This document shows, one piece after another, positions 7,972 to 15,851 of a stretch of DNA of 22,833 nucleotides (position 1 is its first letter; each line of letters begins with the position of its first letter). Below the pieces are notes generated by a model. The model ran no database searches, was not told the origin of the DNA, and saw only the letters and a program-made list of their open reading frames with translations. Both the position numbers and the translations under genes were made by a program. Origin of the DNA: an uncultured Gammaproteobacteria bacterium (lineage in GTDB: Bacteria > Pseudomonadota > Gammaproteobacteria > Rariloculales > Rariloculaceae); the NCBI GenBank assembly GCA_946887385.1, contig CAMPKU010000037.1:1-22833 (forward strand), read 5' to 3'.

Positions 7972-8759
7972 GCGGGATTCGCAACGCGCTTCTGCTCGCC
8001 GCGTGCGCGTGCGCGGTGCCGCTCGCCGCGGAGGAGGCGCCCGCCGAGCGGCGCAACTTCGTGGCGTGCCCGATCGTTCGCGACACGGCATCGGTGCCGT
8101 GCTGGCTCGCCGAGTACGACGGCGAGCTCTATTTCCTCACGCTGCAAACCGATGTCAGCGCGCCCGTGACGCCGCCGTGGCTGGGCCATCGCGTGCTCGT
8201 CGAGGGCACCGTCGCGGGCGACCGGCCGCGGATCTGCGGCGGCGTGGTGCTCGAGCCCGTGGTGCTGTCCGTGCTGCCCGAGCTCGACGCATCGTGCAAC
8301 ACGCTGTTGCCGGCCGAGGAGCGCTACAACTTGACGTTCGAGCCGCCGCGCCCGCCGGGCCCGAGCGCCGGGCGCCTCGCGTTTGCGGGCGGCGACCCCG
8401 CCGCCGCAGCGCCCGCGCCGATTCCGGAGCAGCGTTTCACGCTGCGTTACGATTTCGACGGGCTCATCGTGTTTCGTCACGCCGGCGCGCTTACCACGAT
8501 TCTCGAGGCCGCACGCGCTCGAGGCGCGCGCCGCGTGGCGATCACGGCGCACCGCGGCAGCGTGCTGCTCAGCGACGGCACCACGCTCGTCGAAAAACCA
8601 ACGATCGCGCGGCGGCGCGCGGAGCAGCTAGCGGAGCTGTTGCGCGGCGCCGGGCTCACGGACGTCGACTACCGCGTGCGCTGGCACGACGAGCCGCAGG
8701 CCGCCGACGGCGCCGGCGATGCCGCGCTGCGCATCGTTACCGTAGAGCTCGAACCCTAG
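7968..8759 (+). CDS. Exported hypothetical protein with degenerate OmpA-like C-terminal domain
   Basis: Protein of 263 residues. The N-terminus (MSGIRNALLLAAC) is a secretion signal; LAAC at 10-13 looks like a lipobox, but the hydrophobic stretch is short, so cleavage near residue 21 by signal peptidase I is also possible. Residues 30-130 hold four cysteines (FVACPIV, VPCWLAEY, RICGG, DASCNT) in a compact domain I do not recognise. From about residue 160, FTLRYDFDGLIVF, an ITAHRG strand and an ARRRAEQLAELLRGAG helix resemble the beta-alpha-beta fold of OmpA/MotB peptidoglycan-binding domains. The usual NxxLSxxRA motif is not intact. The ATGA overlap with the di-heme cytochrome gene suggests a partner or accessory role for it in the envelope. 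Function is unknown. Confidence 0.7.
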   Translation: MSGIRNALLLAACACAVPLAAEEAPAERRNFVACPIVRDTASVPCWLAEYDGELYFLTLQTDVSAPVTPPWLGHRVLVEGTVAGDRPRICGGVVLEPVVLSVLPELDASCNTLLPAEERYNLTFEPPRPPGPSAGRLAFAGGDPAAAAPAPIPEQRFTLRYDFDGLIVFRHAGALTTILEAARARGARRVAITAHRGSVLLSDGTTLVEKPTIARRRAEQLAELLRGAGLTDVDYRVRWHDEPQAADGAGDAALRIVTVELEP

Positions 8760-8775
8760 CGTTCAAGGAGGAAAT

Positions 8776-9255
8776 ATGGGCTTCGCACCATCCACGATGC
8801 AGTTGACGAGCACGGCGTTCGCACCCCTGACGCGAATCCCGCGCCAGTACACGGGCGAGGGCGAAAACGTATCGCCGCCGCTCGCGTGGCGCGATGCACC
8901 CGCCGGCACGAAAGCCTTCGCGCTCGTGTGCCACGATCCCGACGCGCCGCTCGTCACAAGCACTGCCTACGGGTTCACGCACTGGGTGCTGTACAACATT
9001 CCGGGGTCCGTCACGAAGCTCGAGGAAGCCGAACGCGGTTACACGAGCGGCGCAAACAGCTTCGGCAACCGCGGCTACGGAGGACCGATGCCGCCCGAGC
9101 TGCACGGCGTGCACCATTACTACTTTTGGCTGCTCGCACTCCGCGACGACACGGCGCTCGCCGAGGGGCTGTCGATGCAGGCGCTGTTCGCGGCGATCGA
9201 GCCGAACGTGCTGGGCATGAACCGGCTGATCGGCACGTACTCGCGGCCGAAATAA
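8776..9255 (+). CDS. YbhB/YbcL family PEBP (Raf kinase inhibitor-like) protein
   Basis: Protein of 159 residues with the phosphatidylethanolamine-binding-protein fold signatures: YTGEGENVSPPLAW at 25-38, the ligand-pocket segment CHDPDAP at 52-58, FTHWVLYNIP at 67-76, and a C-terminal YYFWLLAL strand. There is no signal peptide, so it is cytosolic like E. coli YbhB. Bacterial members bind small anionic ligands, but their physiological role is poorly defined. A near-consensus ribosome binding site (AAGGAGG at 8764-8770) fixes the start at ATG 8776. The gene follows the preceding CDS after 16 bases and is probably in the same transcript, although the strong site would also support independent expression. 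Confidence 0.92.
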   Translation: MGFAPSTMQLTSTAFAPLTRIPRQYTGEGENVSPPLAWRDAPAGTKAFALVCHDPDAPLVTSTAYGFTHWVLYNIPGSVTKLEEAERGYTSGANSFGNRGYGGPMPPELHGVHHYYFWLLALRDDTALAEGLSMQALFAAIEPNVLGMNRLIGTYSRPK

Positions 9256-9257
9256 GC

Positions 9258-9277
9258 TTGAGCCCGCGCCGGCTCAA
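9258..9277. terminator. Hairpin between convergent genes, possible bidirectional terminator
   Basis: A perfect 7-base-pair inverted repeat, TTGAGCC / GGCTCAA, surrounds a 6-base loop immediately after the PEBP stop codon. It overlaps the stop of the convergent ABC exporter. There is no T-run on the plus side and only a short T-rich stretch on the minus side. It is placed where transcription from both sides should stop, but is weak as an intrinsic terminator. Confidence 0.4.
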
Positions 9278-11148
9278 CGATAGGCGCGCGCCTGCAGATT
9301 GAACAGATGCGCATAGCGGCCGTCGCGCCGCATGAGCTCGTCGTGCGAGCCTTGCTCGACGATGCGGCCTTCGTCGAGCACGACGATCTCATCCGCGTAG
9401 CGCACCGTGGAGAACCGGTGCGAGATCAAGATCGCGATGCGGCCGTGCGTGAGCGAGCGAAAGTGCTCGAAGATCTGCGCCTCCGTCTCGGCGTCCATGG
9501 CCGCCGTGGGCTCGTCGAGCACCAAAATCTCGGCGCCGGTGCGCATGAACGCGCGCGCGAGCGCCACCCGTTGCCATTGGCCGCCGGACAGCTCCTGACC
9601 GTTGTTGAACCAGCGGCCGAGCTGCGTCTCGTACGCAGCCGGTAGCTGGCCGATGAACTCAGCAGCCTGGCCCTTCGTGGCCGCCTCGCCCCAGCGAGCC
9701 CGGTCGTCGAACGCCTCCACATCGCCGGCGCCGATGTTCTCGCCGACGGTGAGCTGATAGCGGTTGAAGTCCTGGAAGATCACACCGATGCGCTGCCGCA
9801 GCGCCACGGGGTCCCACTCGCGCAGATCGCGGCCCTGATAGCGCACCGTGCCGGAGGTGGGCGTGTAGAGCCCGGCCAGCAGCTTGACGAGCGTCGTCTT
9901 GCCGGAACCGTTCGAGCCGACGAGCGCCACGCTCTGCCCGGGCCGTATTTGCAGCGTGACGTCGCGCAGAGCCGGCACGGCGGCGCCGGGATACGCGAAC
10001 GACACGTCCTTGAGCTCGATGCCGGCGCCTAAGTCGGGGCCCGCGGTCGCGGAGCCGTGGCCGCCGACGGACGGCTGCTCGAGATAGTCGTACAGGTTCG
10101 AAAGATACAGATTGTCCTCGTACATGCCGCCGACGGCGCCGAGCATCGCCGCGACGGCCGCTTGACCCTGCCGGAAGAGCAACAGGTACATCGTCATGTC
10201 GCCGAGCGAGATCGTGCCTTGAATCGTGGCGAACGCGATCCAGGCGTAGGCGCCGTAAAACGCGCCGCTCGCGACGAGCCCGAGCACGAACCCCCAGCCG
10301 TCGCGGCGGCGCGTGAGCCGTTTCTCCTCGGCATAGATGCGGCGGAAGATGTCGCGATACCGGTCCATCAGCCGCTCGCCCAAGTCGAACAGCTTGACCT
10401 CCTTCGCATGGTCTTCGCGCGCGAGCACGATCTCCAAGTAGGCCAGCATGCGCCGGTCGGGGCTGCGCCACTGGAAGGCGCGGAACCGTTCGCCCGAGAA
10501 GCGCGTCTCGGCGATGAACGCCGGCAGGCCCGCCACGACGAGAATCGCCACCGCCCACGGCGAGAATGCGAGGAGCAAGCCGGCATAGCTCGCAAGCGAG
10601 ATCGTGTTCTGCGCGAGCGCGAACGTCCGGTTCACGAGCGAGAGCGGCCGGATCGACGCTTCTTGGCGCGCGCGGTTGAGCTTGTCGTAGAGCTCCGAGT
10701 CCTCGAACTGCGCGAGCGAGAGCGTGAGCGCCTTGTCGAGGATCAGAAGGTGCACGCGCTGCGATAGCAACACGCGCAACAGCGATTGGCAGAAGGCGAT
10801 GGCGCGCTGCACGCCGGCCAGCGCGGCCACGAGCAGGCCCTCGAGGGCAACCAGCACGAAGACGCCGGCATAGTCCGGAGCCGCGCCGGATCGATTCGCT
10901 TCGAACGCGGCCACGACGGCGTCGACGATCAGCTTGCCGAAGTACGCGACGCCTGCGGGCATGAGGCCCGCGGCGAGCGTCAGCATCCCGAGGGCGATGG
11001 TGAGCTTGCGATGCGTCGACCAGACGAGCGCGATGGCCCGGCGGCTATAGCGCCAGAAGCTCAGGTAGTCGTCGAGCGCTTGGCGGCCGCTGCGCCGCTC
11101 GCCGGCGGCGGGCGCGAGCGGTGCGTGCCTACCGGTCGGCGAGCTCAT
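9274..11148 (-). CDS. ABC exporter, fused permease/ATPase (type I exporter)
   Basis: Fusion protein of 624 residues. A membrane domain of about six helices occupies roughly residues 45-340, for example LTIALGMLTLAAGLMPAGVA and two helices around NTISLASYAGLLLAF. The nucleotide-binding domain runs from about 375 to 615. Walker A GSNGSGKTT is at 411-419, the Q-loop is IFQDFNRY, the signature LSGGQWQRVALARA, Walker B ILVLDEPTAAMD and the switch histidine in LISHRFSTVR. It works as a homodimer or heterodimer exporting lipid, peptide or drug; the motif ELYDKLNRARQEA occurs in many such exporters and does not fix a substrate. No partner gene is adjacent. The start ATG 11146-11148 has only a weak ribosome binding site (GAAGA). 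It is divergent from the trp leader. Confidence 0.88.
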   Translation of the reverse strand: MSSPTGRHAPLAPAAGERRSGRQALDDYLSFWRYSRRAIALVWSTHRKLTIALGMLTLAAGLMPAGVAYFGKLIVDAVVAAFEANRSGAAPDYAGVFVLVALEGLLVAALAGVQRAIAFCQSLLRVLLSQRVHLLILDKALTLSLAQFEDSELYDKLNRARQEASIRPLSLVNRTFALAQNTISLASYAGLLLAFSPWAVAILVVAGLPAFIAETRFSGERFRAFQWRSPDRRMLAYLEIVLAREDHAKEVKLFDLGERLMDRYRDIFRRIYAEEKRLTRRRDGWGFVLGLVASGAFYGAYAWIAFATIQGTISLGDMTMYLLLFRQGQAAVAAMLGAVGGMYEDNLYLSNLYDYLEQPSVGGHGSATAGPDLGAGIELKDVSFAYPGAAVPALRDVTLQIRPGQSVALVGSNGSGKTTLVKLLAGLYTPTSGTVRYQGRDLREWDPVALRQRIGVIFQDFNRYQLTVGENIGAGDVEAFDDRARWGEAATKGQAAEFIGQLPAAYETQLGRWFNNGQELSGGQWQRVALARAFMRTGAEILVLDEPTAAMDAETEAQIFEHFRSLTHGRIAILISHRFSTVRYADEIVVLDEGRIVEQGSHDELMRRDGRYAHLFNLQARAYR

Positions 11149-11230
11149 TCGTCTTCGTAGGCAAGTCGTTCATCTTCTTGGCCACTTTCGACCCGTCGAG
11201 CCATGGTCTGTTCACGTTGTTGCACGGTTG

Positions 11231-11250
11231 CCCCGGCTTGACCACCGGGG
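11231..11250. repeat. Inverted repeat overlapping the predicted trp -35 element
   Basis: CCCCGG (11231-11236) and CCGGGG (11245-11250) form a perfect 6-base inverted repeat around CTTGACCA, which contains the TTGACC -35 candidate. The position would suit an operator. It does not resemble the E. coli TrpR operator (CTAG-containing), and in GC-rich DNA such a repeat can occur by chance. Confidence 0.3.
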
Positions 11251-11267
11251 AGCCGGCCGGAGATACT
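11238..11267 (+). promoter_or_regulatory. Predicted trp operon promoter
   Basis: TTGACC (11238-11243, 5 of 6 to TTGACA) and GATACT (11262-11267, 4 of 6 to TATAAT) are separated by 18 bases. This is the best sigma-70-like pair I find upstream of the leader peptide. Transcription would be expected to begin near 11274-11276, at or just before the leader ATG. Confidence 0.45.
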
Positions 11268-11275
11268 GCCCGGCT

Positions 11276-11356
11276 ATGAGCGGACGGCGACGTCATCCTG
11301 CCTGCAACGGCCGCTGGTGGCGAGTGTCACCAGCGAAGCGGGTAGTGCGCGCGTAA
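11276..11356 (+). CDS. trpL: trp operon leader peptide with tandem Trp codons
   Basis: Short open frame ATG 11276 to TAA 11354, 26 residues, beginning MSGRRRHPACNGRWW. Two consecutive Trp codons (TGG TGG, 11315-11320) sit at residues 14-15, and the stop falls 27 bases before the terminator stem. This is the architecture of ribosome-mediated trp attenuation: the peptide has no other expected function and serves to sense charged tRNA-Trp. A possible ribosome binding site, GGAG at 11259-11262, is 13 bases from the ATG, which is long. If the predicted promoter is right, that site would not be in the mRNA and the leader would be translated from a nearly leaderless 5' end. The arrangement with flanking hairpins makes chance unlikely. 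Confidence 0.85.
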   Translation: MSGRRRHPACNGRWWRVSPAKRVVRA

Positions 11357-11410
11357 ACTTCGTCCTTTTTCGATCCATGCAGACCCATCTTCGCGAGTAC
11401 CGGAGATGGG
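11312..11410 (+). promoter_or_regulatory. trp attenuator with mutually exclusive hairpins
   Basis: Three competing structures can be drawn. The 1:2 (pause) hairpin pairs CGCTGGTG 11312-11319, containing the Trp codons, with CACCAGCG 11328-11335, 8 perfect pairs. The 2:3 antiterminator pairs GCGAAG 11333-11338 with CTTCGC 11389-11394 and GGGT 11340-11343 with ACCC 11383-11386. The 3:4 terminator pairs 11384-11393 with 11401-11410. A ribosome stalled at the Trp codons would disrupt 1:2 and allow 2:3; a ribosome reaching the stop at 11354 would cover segment 2 and allow termination. Low tryptophan therefore should raise trpE-A expression. Confidence 0.85.
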
Positions 11411-11420
11411 TTTTTTGTTT
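11384..11420 (+). terminator. Intrinsic terminator of the trp attenuator
   Basis: The stem is CCCATCTTCG (11384-11393) with CGGAGATGGG (11401-11410): 10 pairs including one G-T wobble, around a 7-base loop. It is followed by TTTTTTGTTT (11411-11420). This is the strongest intrinsic terminator in the window and lies 34 bases upstream of the trpE start, where it can only act as an attenuator. Confidence 0.92.
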
Positions 11421-11453
11421 CTGCGGACCGCAAAAGAGCAAGGCAACCGAATC

Positions 11454-12839
11454 ATGGAGTCACCGTTCGACATCGCGGCCGATCTCGACACCCCCGTTTC
11501 GGCCTACGTAAAGCTGCGGCCGTTCAAGCCGCGCTTCCTGCTCGAGAGCGTCGAGAGCGGCGAGCGGCTCGCCCGCTACTCGTTCATCGGCTTGGGCGAG
11601 GCGCTGACGCTCGAGCTCTACCCCGACCGGCTTGCGATCAACGGCAAGGCCGAGCGGCGGCCGACTTCGGCGGCCCAGTGGCTTGCGATGATGCGCGGCG
11701 CCATGACGCGCGCGCCGCTGTTGAAGCCGCAAATCGACGGTATCCCGTTCGACGGCGGGCTCGTCGGCACCACGGGCTACGACGTGGTGCGGTTTTTCGA
11801 GCGGCTGCCGCCGAACGCCGAGGAGCTCGCGGGGCTGCCGCAGGCCGTGTACGTGGCGCCCGAGTCGCTGCTCGTATTCGATCACCTCACGCGGCGCGTG
11901 GCGCTCTTGCATGCCGGCAGCGAGCGCGACCGCCAGGCGCTGCGCACGGCCGTCGTGAAAACCCTGCGCGGCGGGCTCGACGCGCCGGACCGCCCCGGCA
12001 AATTCTCGCCGGCCGCCGCAAGCATGACGCAGAGCCAGCACGCCGCCTCAGTGCAGAAAGGCAAGACGCACATCAAGGCCGGCGACATCTACCAGATCGT
12101 GTTGTCGGTGCGCTTCGCGGGCCGCACCGACATAGACCCCTTCCAGACTTATCGCGGCCTGCGCCTCTTGAACCCTTCGCCGTACATGTATTTCTTCGAG
12201 CTCGGCAACCTCCGCGTCGCCGGCTCCTCGCCCGAGGCTCTCGTGCGGCTATCCGGACGCACGGCGAGCTTGCGGCCGATCGCCGGCACGCGCCCGCGCG
12301 GCTCCACCCCCGAGCACGACGTCGCGCTCGAGCACGAGCTGCTCGCGGACCCGAAGGAGAACGCCGAGCACGTGATGCTCGTGGATCTCGCGCGCAACGA
12401 CCTGGGCCGAGTGGCGAGCTCGGGCTCCGTGCACGTGGACCCGTACCGCAAGATCGAGCGCTACAGCCACGTGATGCACATCGTCAGCGGCGTGCAAGGG
12501 CTCGTCGCGCCCGAGCGCGACGCCTTCGACCTGTTCGCGGCGGCGTTCCCGGCCGGCACGCTCGTGGGCGCGCCGAAGGTGCGCGCGATGCAGCTCATCG
12601 CCGAGCTCGAGCCCACGGCACGCGGCCTTTACGGCGGCACCGTGGGTTACTTCGCGAAGAACGGCAACATGGATCAAGCCATCACGATCCGCACGATGGT
12701 ATTCGACGGCGACGAGTACAGCTTTCAGGCCGGCGGCGGCATCGTCGCCGATAGCGCGCCCGACATGGAGTATCAAGAGGTGCTCGCGAAGAGCGCCATC
12801 TTGCGCCGCGCGCTCGAGCTCGCCCAGGAGGGCCTATGA
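11454..12839 (+). CDS. trpE: Anthranilate synthase component I
   Basis: Chorismate-utilising enzyme of 461 residues that with TrpG makes anthranilate from chorismate and glutamine, the first committed step. The tryptophan feedback pocket is intact: LLES at 29-32 and NPSPYMYF at 240-247. The catalytic core shows [39 protein letters not shown] and the C-terminal [10 protein letters not shown] segment. It is at the short end for TrpE (often about 490-520), mainly at the N-terminus. ATG 11454 is used because the only earlier in-frame ATG (11406) lies inside the terminator stem; AAGG at 11440-11443 can serve as ribosome binding site. The gene is controlled by the attenuator upstream. The stop overlaps the trpG start (ATGA), which helps equal synthesis of the two subunits. 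Confidence 0.96.
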   Translation: MESPFDIAADLDTPVSAYVKLRPFKPRFLLESVESGERLARYSFIGLGEALTLELYPDRLAINGKAERRPTSAAQWLAMMRGAMTRAPLLKPQIDGIPFDGGLVGTTGYDVVRFFERLPPNAEELAGLPQAVYVAPESLLVFDHLTRRVALLHAGSERDRQALRTAVVKTLRGGLDAPDRPGKFSPAAASMTQSQHAASVQKGKTHIKAGDIYQIVLSVRFAGRTDIDPFQTYRGLRLLNPSPYMYFFELGNLRVAGSSPEALVRLSGRTASLRPIAGTRPRGSTPEHDVALEHELLADPKENAEHVMLVDLARNDLGRVASSGSVHVDPYRKIERYSHVMHIVSGVQGLVAPERDAFDLFAAAFPAGTLVGAPKVRAMQLIAELEPTARGLYGGTVGYFAKNGNMDQAITIRTMVFDGDEYSFQAGGGIVADSAPDMEYQEVLAKSAILRRALELAQEGL

Positions 12840-13408
12840 GCGCGCGCCTCTTGCTGATCGACAACTACGATTCCTTTACCTATAACCTCGTGCAGGCGTT
12901 CCTCGTGCTCGAGGCCGAGGTGCTCGTGTATCGCAACGACGCGCTCAGCGTGGCCGAGGCCGAGAAGCTCAAGCCCACGCACCTCGTGATCTCGCCGGGG
13001 CCGGGCCGCCCCGACGACGCCGGCAGCTCCCTGGCGATGATCGGCGCGTTCGCGGGCAAGATCCCCGTGCTCGGCGTGTGCCTCGGCCACCAGAGCATCG
13101 TCCAGCACTTCGGCGGCGAGATCATCGGCGCGGCGGCGCTCATGCACGGCAAGACGTCGCTCGTGCAGCACGACGGCGCCACGCTCTATCGCGGCCTTCC
13201 GAACCCGTTCGAAGTGGGCCGCTATCATTCGTTGGCCGCCAATCGCGAGCAGCTGCCGCCCGACCTCATCGTGACGGCGCGCACCACCGACGGCGAGATC
13301 ATGGGCGTGCGGCACCGGCATCTGAACGTGCAAGGCGTGCAGTTCCACCCCGAGAGCGTGCTGACGCCCGAGGGGCCGCGACTGCTCGCGAATTTCGTGC
13401 AGCCATGA
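12836..13408 (+). CDS. trpG: Anthranilate synthase component II (glutamine amidotransferase)
   Basis: Class I glutamine amidotransferase of 190 residues that supplies ammonia to TrpE. The catalytic triad is visible: Cys82 in GVCLGHQ, His171 and Glu173 in QFHPES. The [13 protein letters not shown] start and the [13 protein letters not shown] segment at 51-63 are typical of TrpG/PabA. The gene stands alone, not fused to trpE or trpD. As in many bacteria it could also serve p-aminobenzoate synthase. It has ATGA overlaps with both trpE and trpD. Confidence 0.95.
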   Translation: MSARLLLIDNYDSFTYNLVQAFLVLEAEVLVYRNDALSVAEAEKLKPTHLVISPGPGRPDDAGSSLAMIGAFAGKIPVLGVCLGHQSIVQHFGGEIIGAAALMHGKTSLVQHDGATLYRGLPNPFEVGRYHSLAANREQLPPDLIVTARTTDGEIMGVRHRHLNVQGVQFHPESVLTPEGPRLLANFVQP

Positions 13409-14436
13409 GCGCACAGCCGCAGCAACTGCTCGAGCGCCTCTTACGCGGCGAGCACCTCGACGAGGCCACGGCGAACGCGCTGCTGCGCATCATGGCCGGC
13501 GGCGAGCTCGCGCCGCCGCTCGCGGGCGCATTGCTCATGGCGCTACGCCTGAAGGGCGAGACGGCCGAAGAGATCCGCGGCTTCGCGCGTGCGATGCGCG
13601 AGCTTGCGCTGCGTCCCAACATCGAGCCTGGCGACTACGTCGACGTGGTGGGCACCGGCGGCGACGGGTCGGGCAGCCTGAACCTGTCGACGGGCGCGTC
13701 ACTGCTCGCGGCGGCCTGCGGCGTGCCGATCGTGAAGCACGGCAATCGGTCCGTGTCGAGCAAATGCGGCAGCGCCGACGTGCTCGGGGCGCTCGGCCTG
13801 CCGATCCCGCTCGATGAAGCCGCCGCCGGCGCGTGTCTCAAGCACTGCGGCTTCACGTTCCTGTTCGCGCCGCACTATCACCCCGCCATGAAGCACATCG
13901 CACCGGTGCGCAAGGCCTTAGGCGTGCGCACGGTGTTCAACATCTTGGGGCCGCTCACGAATCCCGCGGCGCCGCCGTTCCACGTGATCGGCGCGTTCAG
14001 CGACGCGATGGCGGCTCGCATGGCCGAGACGCTGGCCGGCTTGCCGATCAAGCGCGCGTTCGTCGTGCACGGCGAAGCGGGTTGGGACGAGGCGACGCCT
14101 GCGGGCCCGTTCGTCTGCTACGACGTGCGTCCCAATCACGTGGAGCGCACCCTGCGCGACCCGCTCGACGCAGGTTTAGAGCGCTGCTCGCTCGAAGAAT
14201 TGGCCGGCACCGACCCTGCAAGCAATGCCGCGCGGTTGCGCGAAGCGCTCGCCGGCCGCGACACCGGCGCGCATCGCGACGCGCTCGTGCTCGGGGCGGC
14301 GCTCGCGCTCGAAGTGGCGGGCATCGAGCCCGATGCGCGGCGCGCCGTTACGCGCGCGCGCACGGCGCTCGCGAGCGGTGCGGGCGCCCGGCTGCTCACG
14401 CGCATCGGCGCATTCGCAGCGGAGCACGCGCGATGA
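13405..14436 (+). CDS. trpD: Anthranilate phosphoribosyltransferase
   Basis: Enzyme of 343 residues transferring phosphoribose from PRPP to anthranilate. Diagnostic motifs are [14 protein letters not shown] at 83-96 for PRPP binding and [17 protein letters not shown] at 111-127. The [10 protein letters not shown] segment and the [13 protein letters not shown] segment near 220 follow in the expected order. The position after Lys120 is Cys where many family members have Ser, a known and probably neutral variation. The start overlaps the trpG stop and the stop overlaps the trpC start, both as ATGA, so translation is coupled through E-G-D-C. Confidence 0.95.
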   Translation: MSAQPQQLLERLLRGEHLDEATANALLRIMAGGELAPPLAGALLMALRLKGETAEEIRGFARAMRELALRPNIEPGDYVDVVGTGGDGSGSLNLSTGASLLAAACGVPIVKHGNRSVSSKCGSADVLGALGLPIPLDEAAAGACLKHCGFTFLFAPHYHPAMKHIAPVRKALGVRTVFNILGPLTNPAAPPFHVIGAFSDAMAARMAETLAGLPIKRAFVVHGEAGWDEATPAGPFVCYDVRPNHVERTLRDPLDAGLERCSLEELAGTDPASNAARLREALAGRDTGAHRDALVLGAALALEVAGIEPDARRAVTRARTALASGAGARLLTRIGAFAAEHAR

Positions 14437-15254
14437 CGTTCCTCGAGCGCATGGCCGCGGCGAGCCGCGAGCGCGTGCGGGCGGCGCGCGCGCTGCGCAG
14501 CGACGCCGAGCTCGAGCGCCGTGCGCTGGCAGCCGCCGCGGCGCCGCCGCTCGTGCTCGAGCAATTCGACGTGGTGGCCGAGCTGAAGCTGCGCTCGCCG
14601 GCCGCCGGCGGACTGGCAGCGAGCGGCTTCGATTCGCGCGCGCAGCTCGCGGCCTACGCGCGCGGCGGGGCAGCCGCGGTGTCCGTGCTCACCGAGCCCA
14701 GCGAGTTTCACGGCGAGCTTGCGCACCTCGCGGACGCAGCCGAAGCCCTCGCTCCCTCCGGGTTGCCCGCCATGCGCAAGGATTTTTTGACGGATCCTTA
14801 TCAAGTGCTCGAGGCGCGCGCGGCCGGCGCCGGCGGCGTGCTCGTGATCGTGGCGATGCTCGACGACGCGGCCGTGCGGGCGCTCGTGGATTGCGCGCAG
14901 CGCTGCGGAATGTTCGTGCTGCTCGAGGCGTTCGACCGCGCCGATCTCGAGCGCATCGCCGCGTTCGACCGGCCTCAAACCGGCGGGCCGCCGCTCCTGG
15001 CCGGCGTGAACTGCCGCGACCTGCGCGACTTGGCCGTGCGCTTCGCGCGCTTCGAGGAGCTGGCGCCGCATCTGCCGCGCCACTTGCCCACGGTGGCCGA
15101 AAGCGGCATCGGCAGCGCGGCCGAGATCGAAGCCGTGGCTGCGGCCGGGTATCGTCTTGCTTTGATCGGCTCGTCGTTGATGCGCGCCGCGGACCCGACG
15201 CGCTCGTTGACCGACTGGCTCGCGGCGGGCCGCGCAGCCATCACCAGGAGATGA
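14433..15254 (+). CDS. trpC: Indole-3-glycerol phosphate synthase
   Basis: TIM-barrel enzyme of 273 residues that closes the indole ring from CdRP. The active-site strands are recognisable: VVAELKLRSPAAGG with Glu50 and Lys52, MRKDFLTDPYQV with Lys116, LLEAF with Glu165, GVNCRDL with Asn193, and VAESGIGSAAEI. The sequence is divergent. The usual GINNRDL reads GVNCRDL, and the strand normally read as LVEVH is LLEAF. Key catalytic Lys, Glu and Asn residues are kept, so it should be active. It is monofunctional, not fused to trpF. The ATGA overlap with trpD and the position between trpD and trpF support the call. Confidence 0.92.
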   Translation: MTFLERMAAASRERVRAARALRSDAELERRALAAAAAPPLVLEQFDVVAELKLRSPAAGGLAASGFDSRAQLAAYARGGAAAVSVLTEPSEFHGELAHLADAAEALAPSGLPAMRKDFLTDPYQVLEARAAGAGGVLVIVAMLDDAAVRALVDCAQRCGMFVLLEAFDRADLERIAAFDRPQTGGPPLLAGVNCRDLRDLAVRFARFEELAPHLPRHLPTVAESGIGSAAEIEAVAAAGYRLALIGSSLMRAADPTRSLTDWLAAGRAAITRR

Positions 15255-15259
15255 CACGG

Positions 15260-15847
15260 ATGTTCGTGAAAATCTGCGGCATGAACAGCCCCGAGGCCGT
15301 CGAGGCCGCCGTCGCGGCCGGCGCCGATGCGCTCGGCTTCGTGTTCGCCGCGTCGCCGCGCGAGGTGACGCCCGACCAAGCCGTGGCGCTGTGTTCCGGC
15401 GTGCCCGCGCACGTGCTGCGCGTGGCCGTCATGCGCCATCCACACAAGGAGCACTGGGAACGCGTGATCGAAGTGTTCAAGCCGAACTGGCTGCAAACCG
15501 ACGCCGACGACTTCCGCTGGATCAAGCTGCCGGCCGCGTGCACACCGCTGCCGGTGTACCGCGACAGCGACGCACCGGCCGACTCCGATCTGCCGGACCG
15601 GCTGCTCTACGAAGGCACGCACAGCGGCAGCGGCCGCGTCGCCGATTGGGATGAGGCGGGCGGCCTCGCGCGCGTCGCGGAGGTGATCCTGGCGGGCGGG
15701 CTCACCGTCGATAATGTCGGCGACGCGATTCGGTTCGTGAAGCCGTGGGGCGTCGACGTGTCGTCGGGCGTGGAGCGCGCGCGCGGCGAGAAGGACCCCG
15801 GGTTGATTCGCGAGTTCGTCGCCCGCGTGCGGGCGATAGAGGTGTAG
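15260..15847 (+). CDS. trpF: Phosphoribosylanthranilate isomerase
   Basis: Isomerase of 195 residues, third enzyme of the pathway. KICGM at 4-8 carries the catalytic Cys6, ALGFVFAASPREVT at 24-37 is typical, and LAGGLTVDNV and GVDVSSGVER at 164-173 form the phosphate-binding end of the barrel. Two segments differ from textbook TrpF: QTDADD at 79-84 stands where QLHG is usual, and LLYEGTHSGSGRVADW at 115-130 replaces the LLDx(n)GGTGxxFDW loop. The general-acid Asp is therefore not in its usual form; Glu118 is a candidate. ATG 15260 is chosen because AGGAG (15246-15250) is 9 bases upstream; an ATG at 15251 overlapping the trpC stop would have no spacing from that site. Confidence 0.9.
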   Translation: MFVKICGMNSPEAVEAAVAAGADALGFVFAASPREVTPDQAVALCSGVPAHVLRVAVMRHPHKEHWERVIEVFKPNWLQTDADDFRWIKLPAACTPLPVYRDSDAPADSDLPDRLLYEGTHSGSGRVADWDEAGGLARVAEVILAGGLTVDNVGDAIRFVKPWGVDVSSGVERARGEKDPGLIREFVARVRAIEV

Positions 15848-15851
15848 AGCG

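Noticed and set aside
11149..11188. Short minus-strand upstream frame overlapping the ABC exporter start
   Set aside because: A 14-codon frame from an ATG 25 bases upstream, in a different frame; no conserved feature or regulatory structure supports it.
11149..11275. E. coli-type TrpR operator upstream of trp
   Set aside because: No CTAG-containing palindrome similar to the known operator is present; regulation by attenuation is enough to explain the leader.
11406..11453. N-terminal extension of trpE from ATG 11406
   Set aside because: That ATG lies in the 3' arm of the terminator stem, and the extra 16 residues show no TrpE similarity.
15251..15259. TrpF start at ATG 15251, overlapping the trpC stop
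   Set aside because: AGGAG abuts this ATG with no spacing; ATG 15260 has proper spacing and gives the usual MxVKICGM start. The earlier start cannot be fully excluded.
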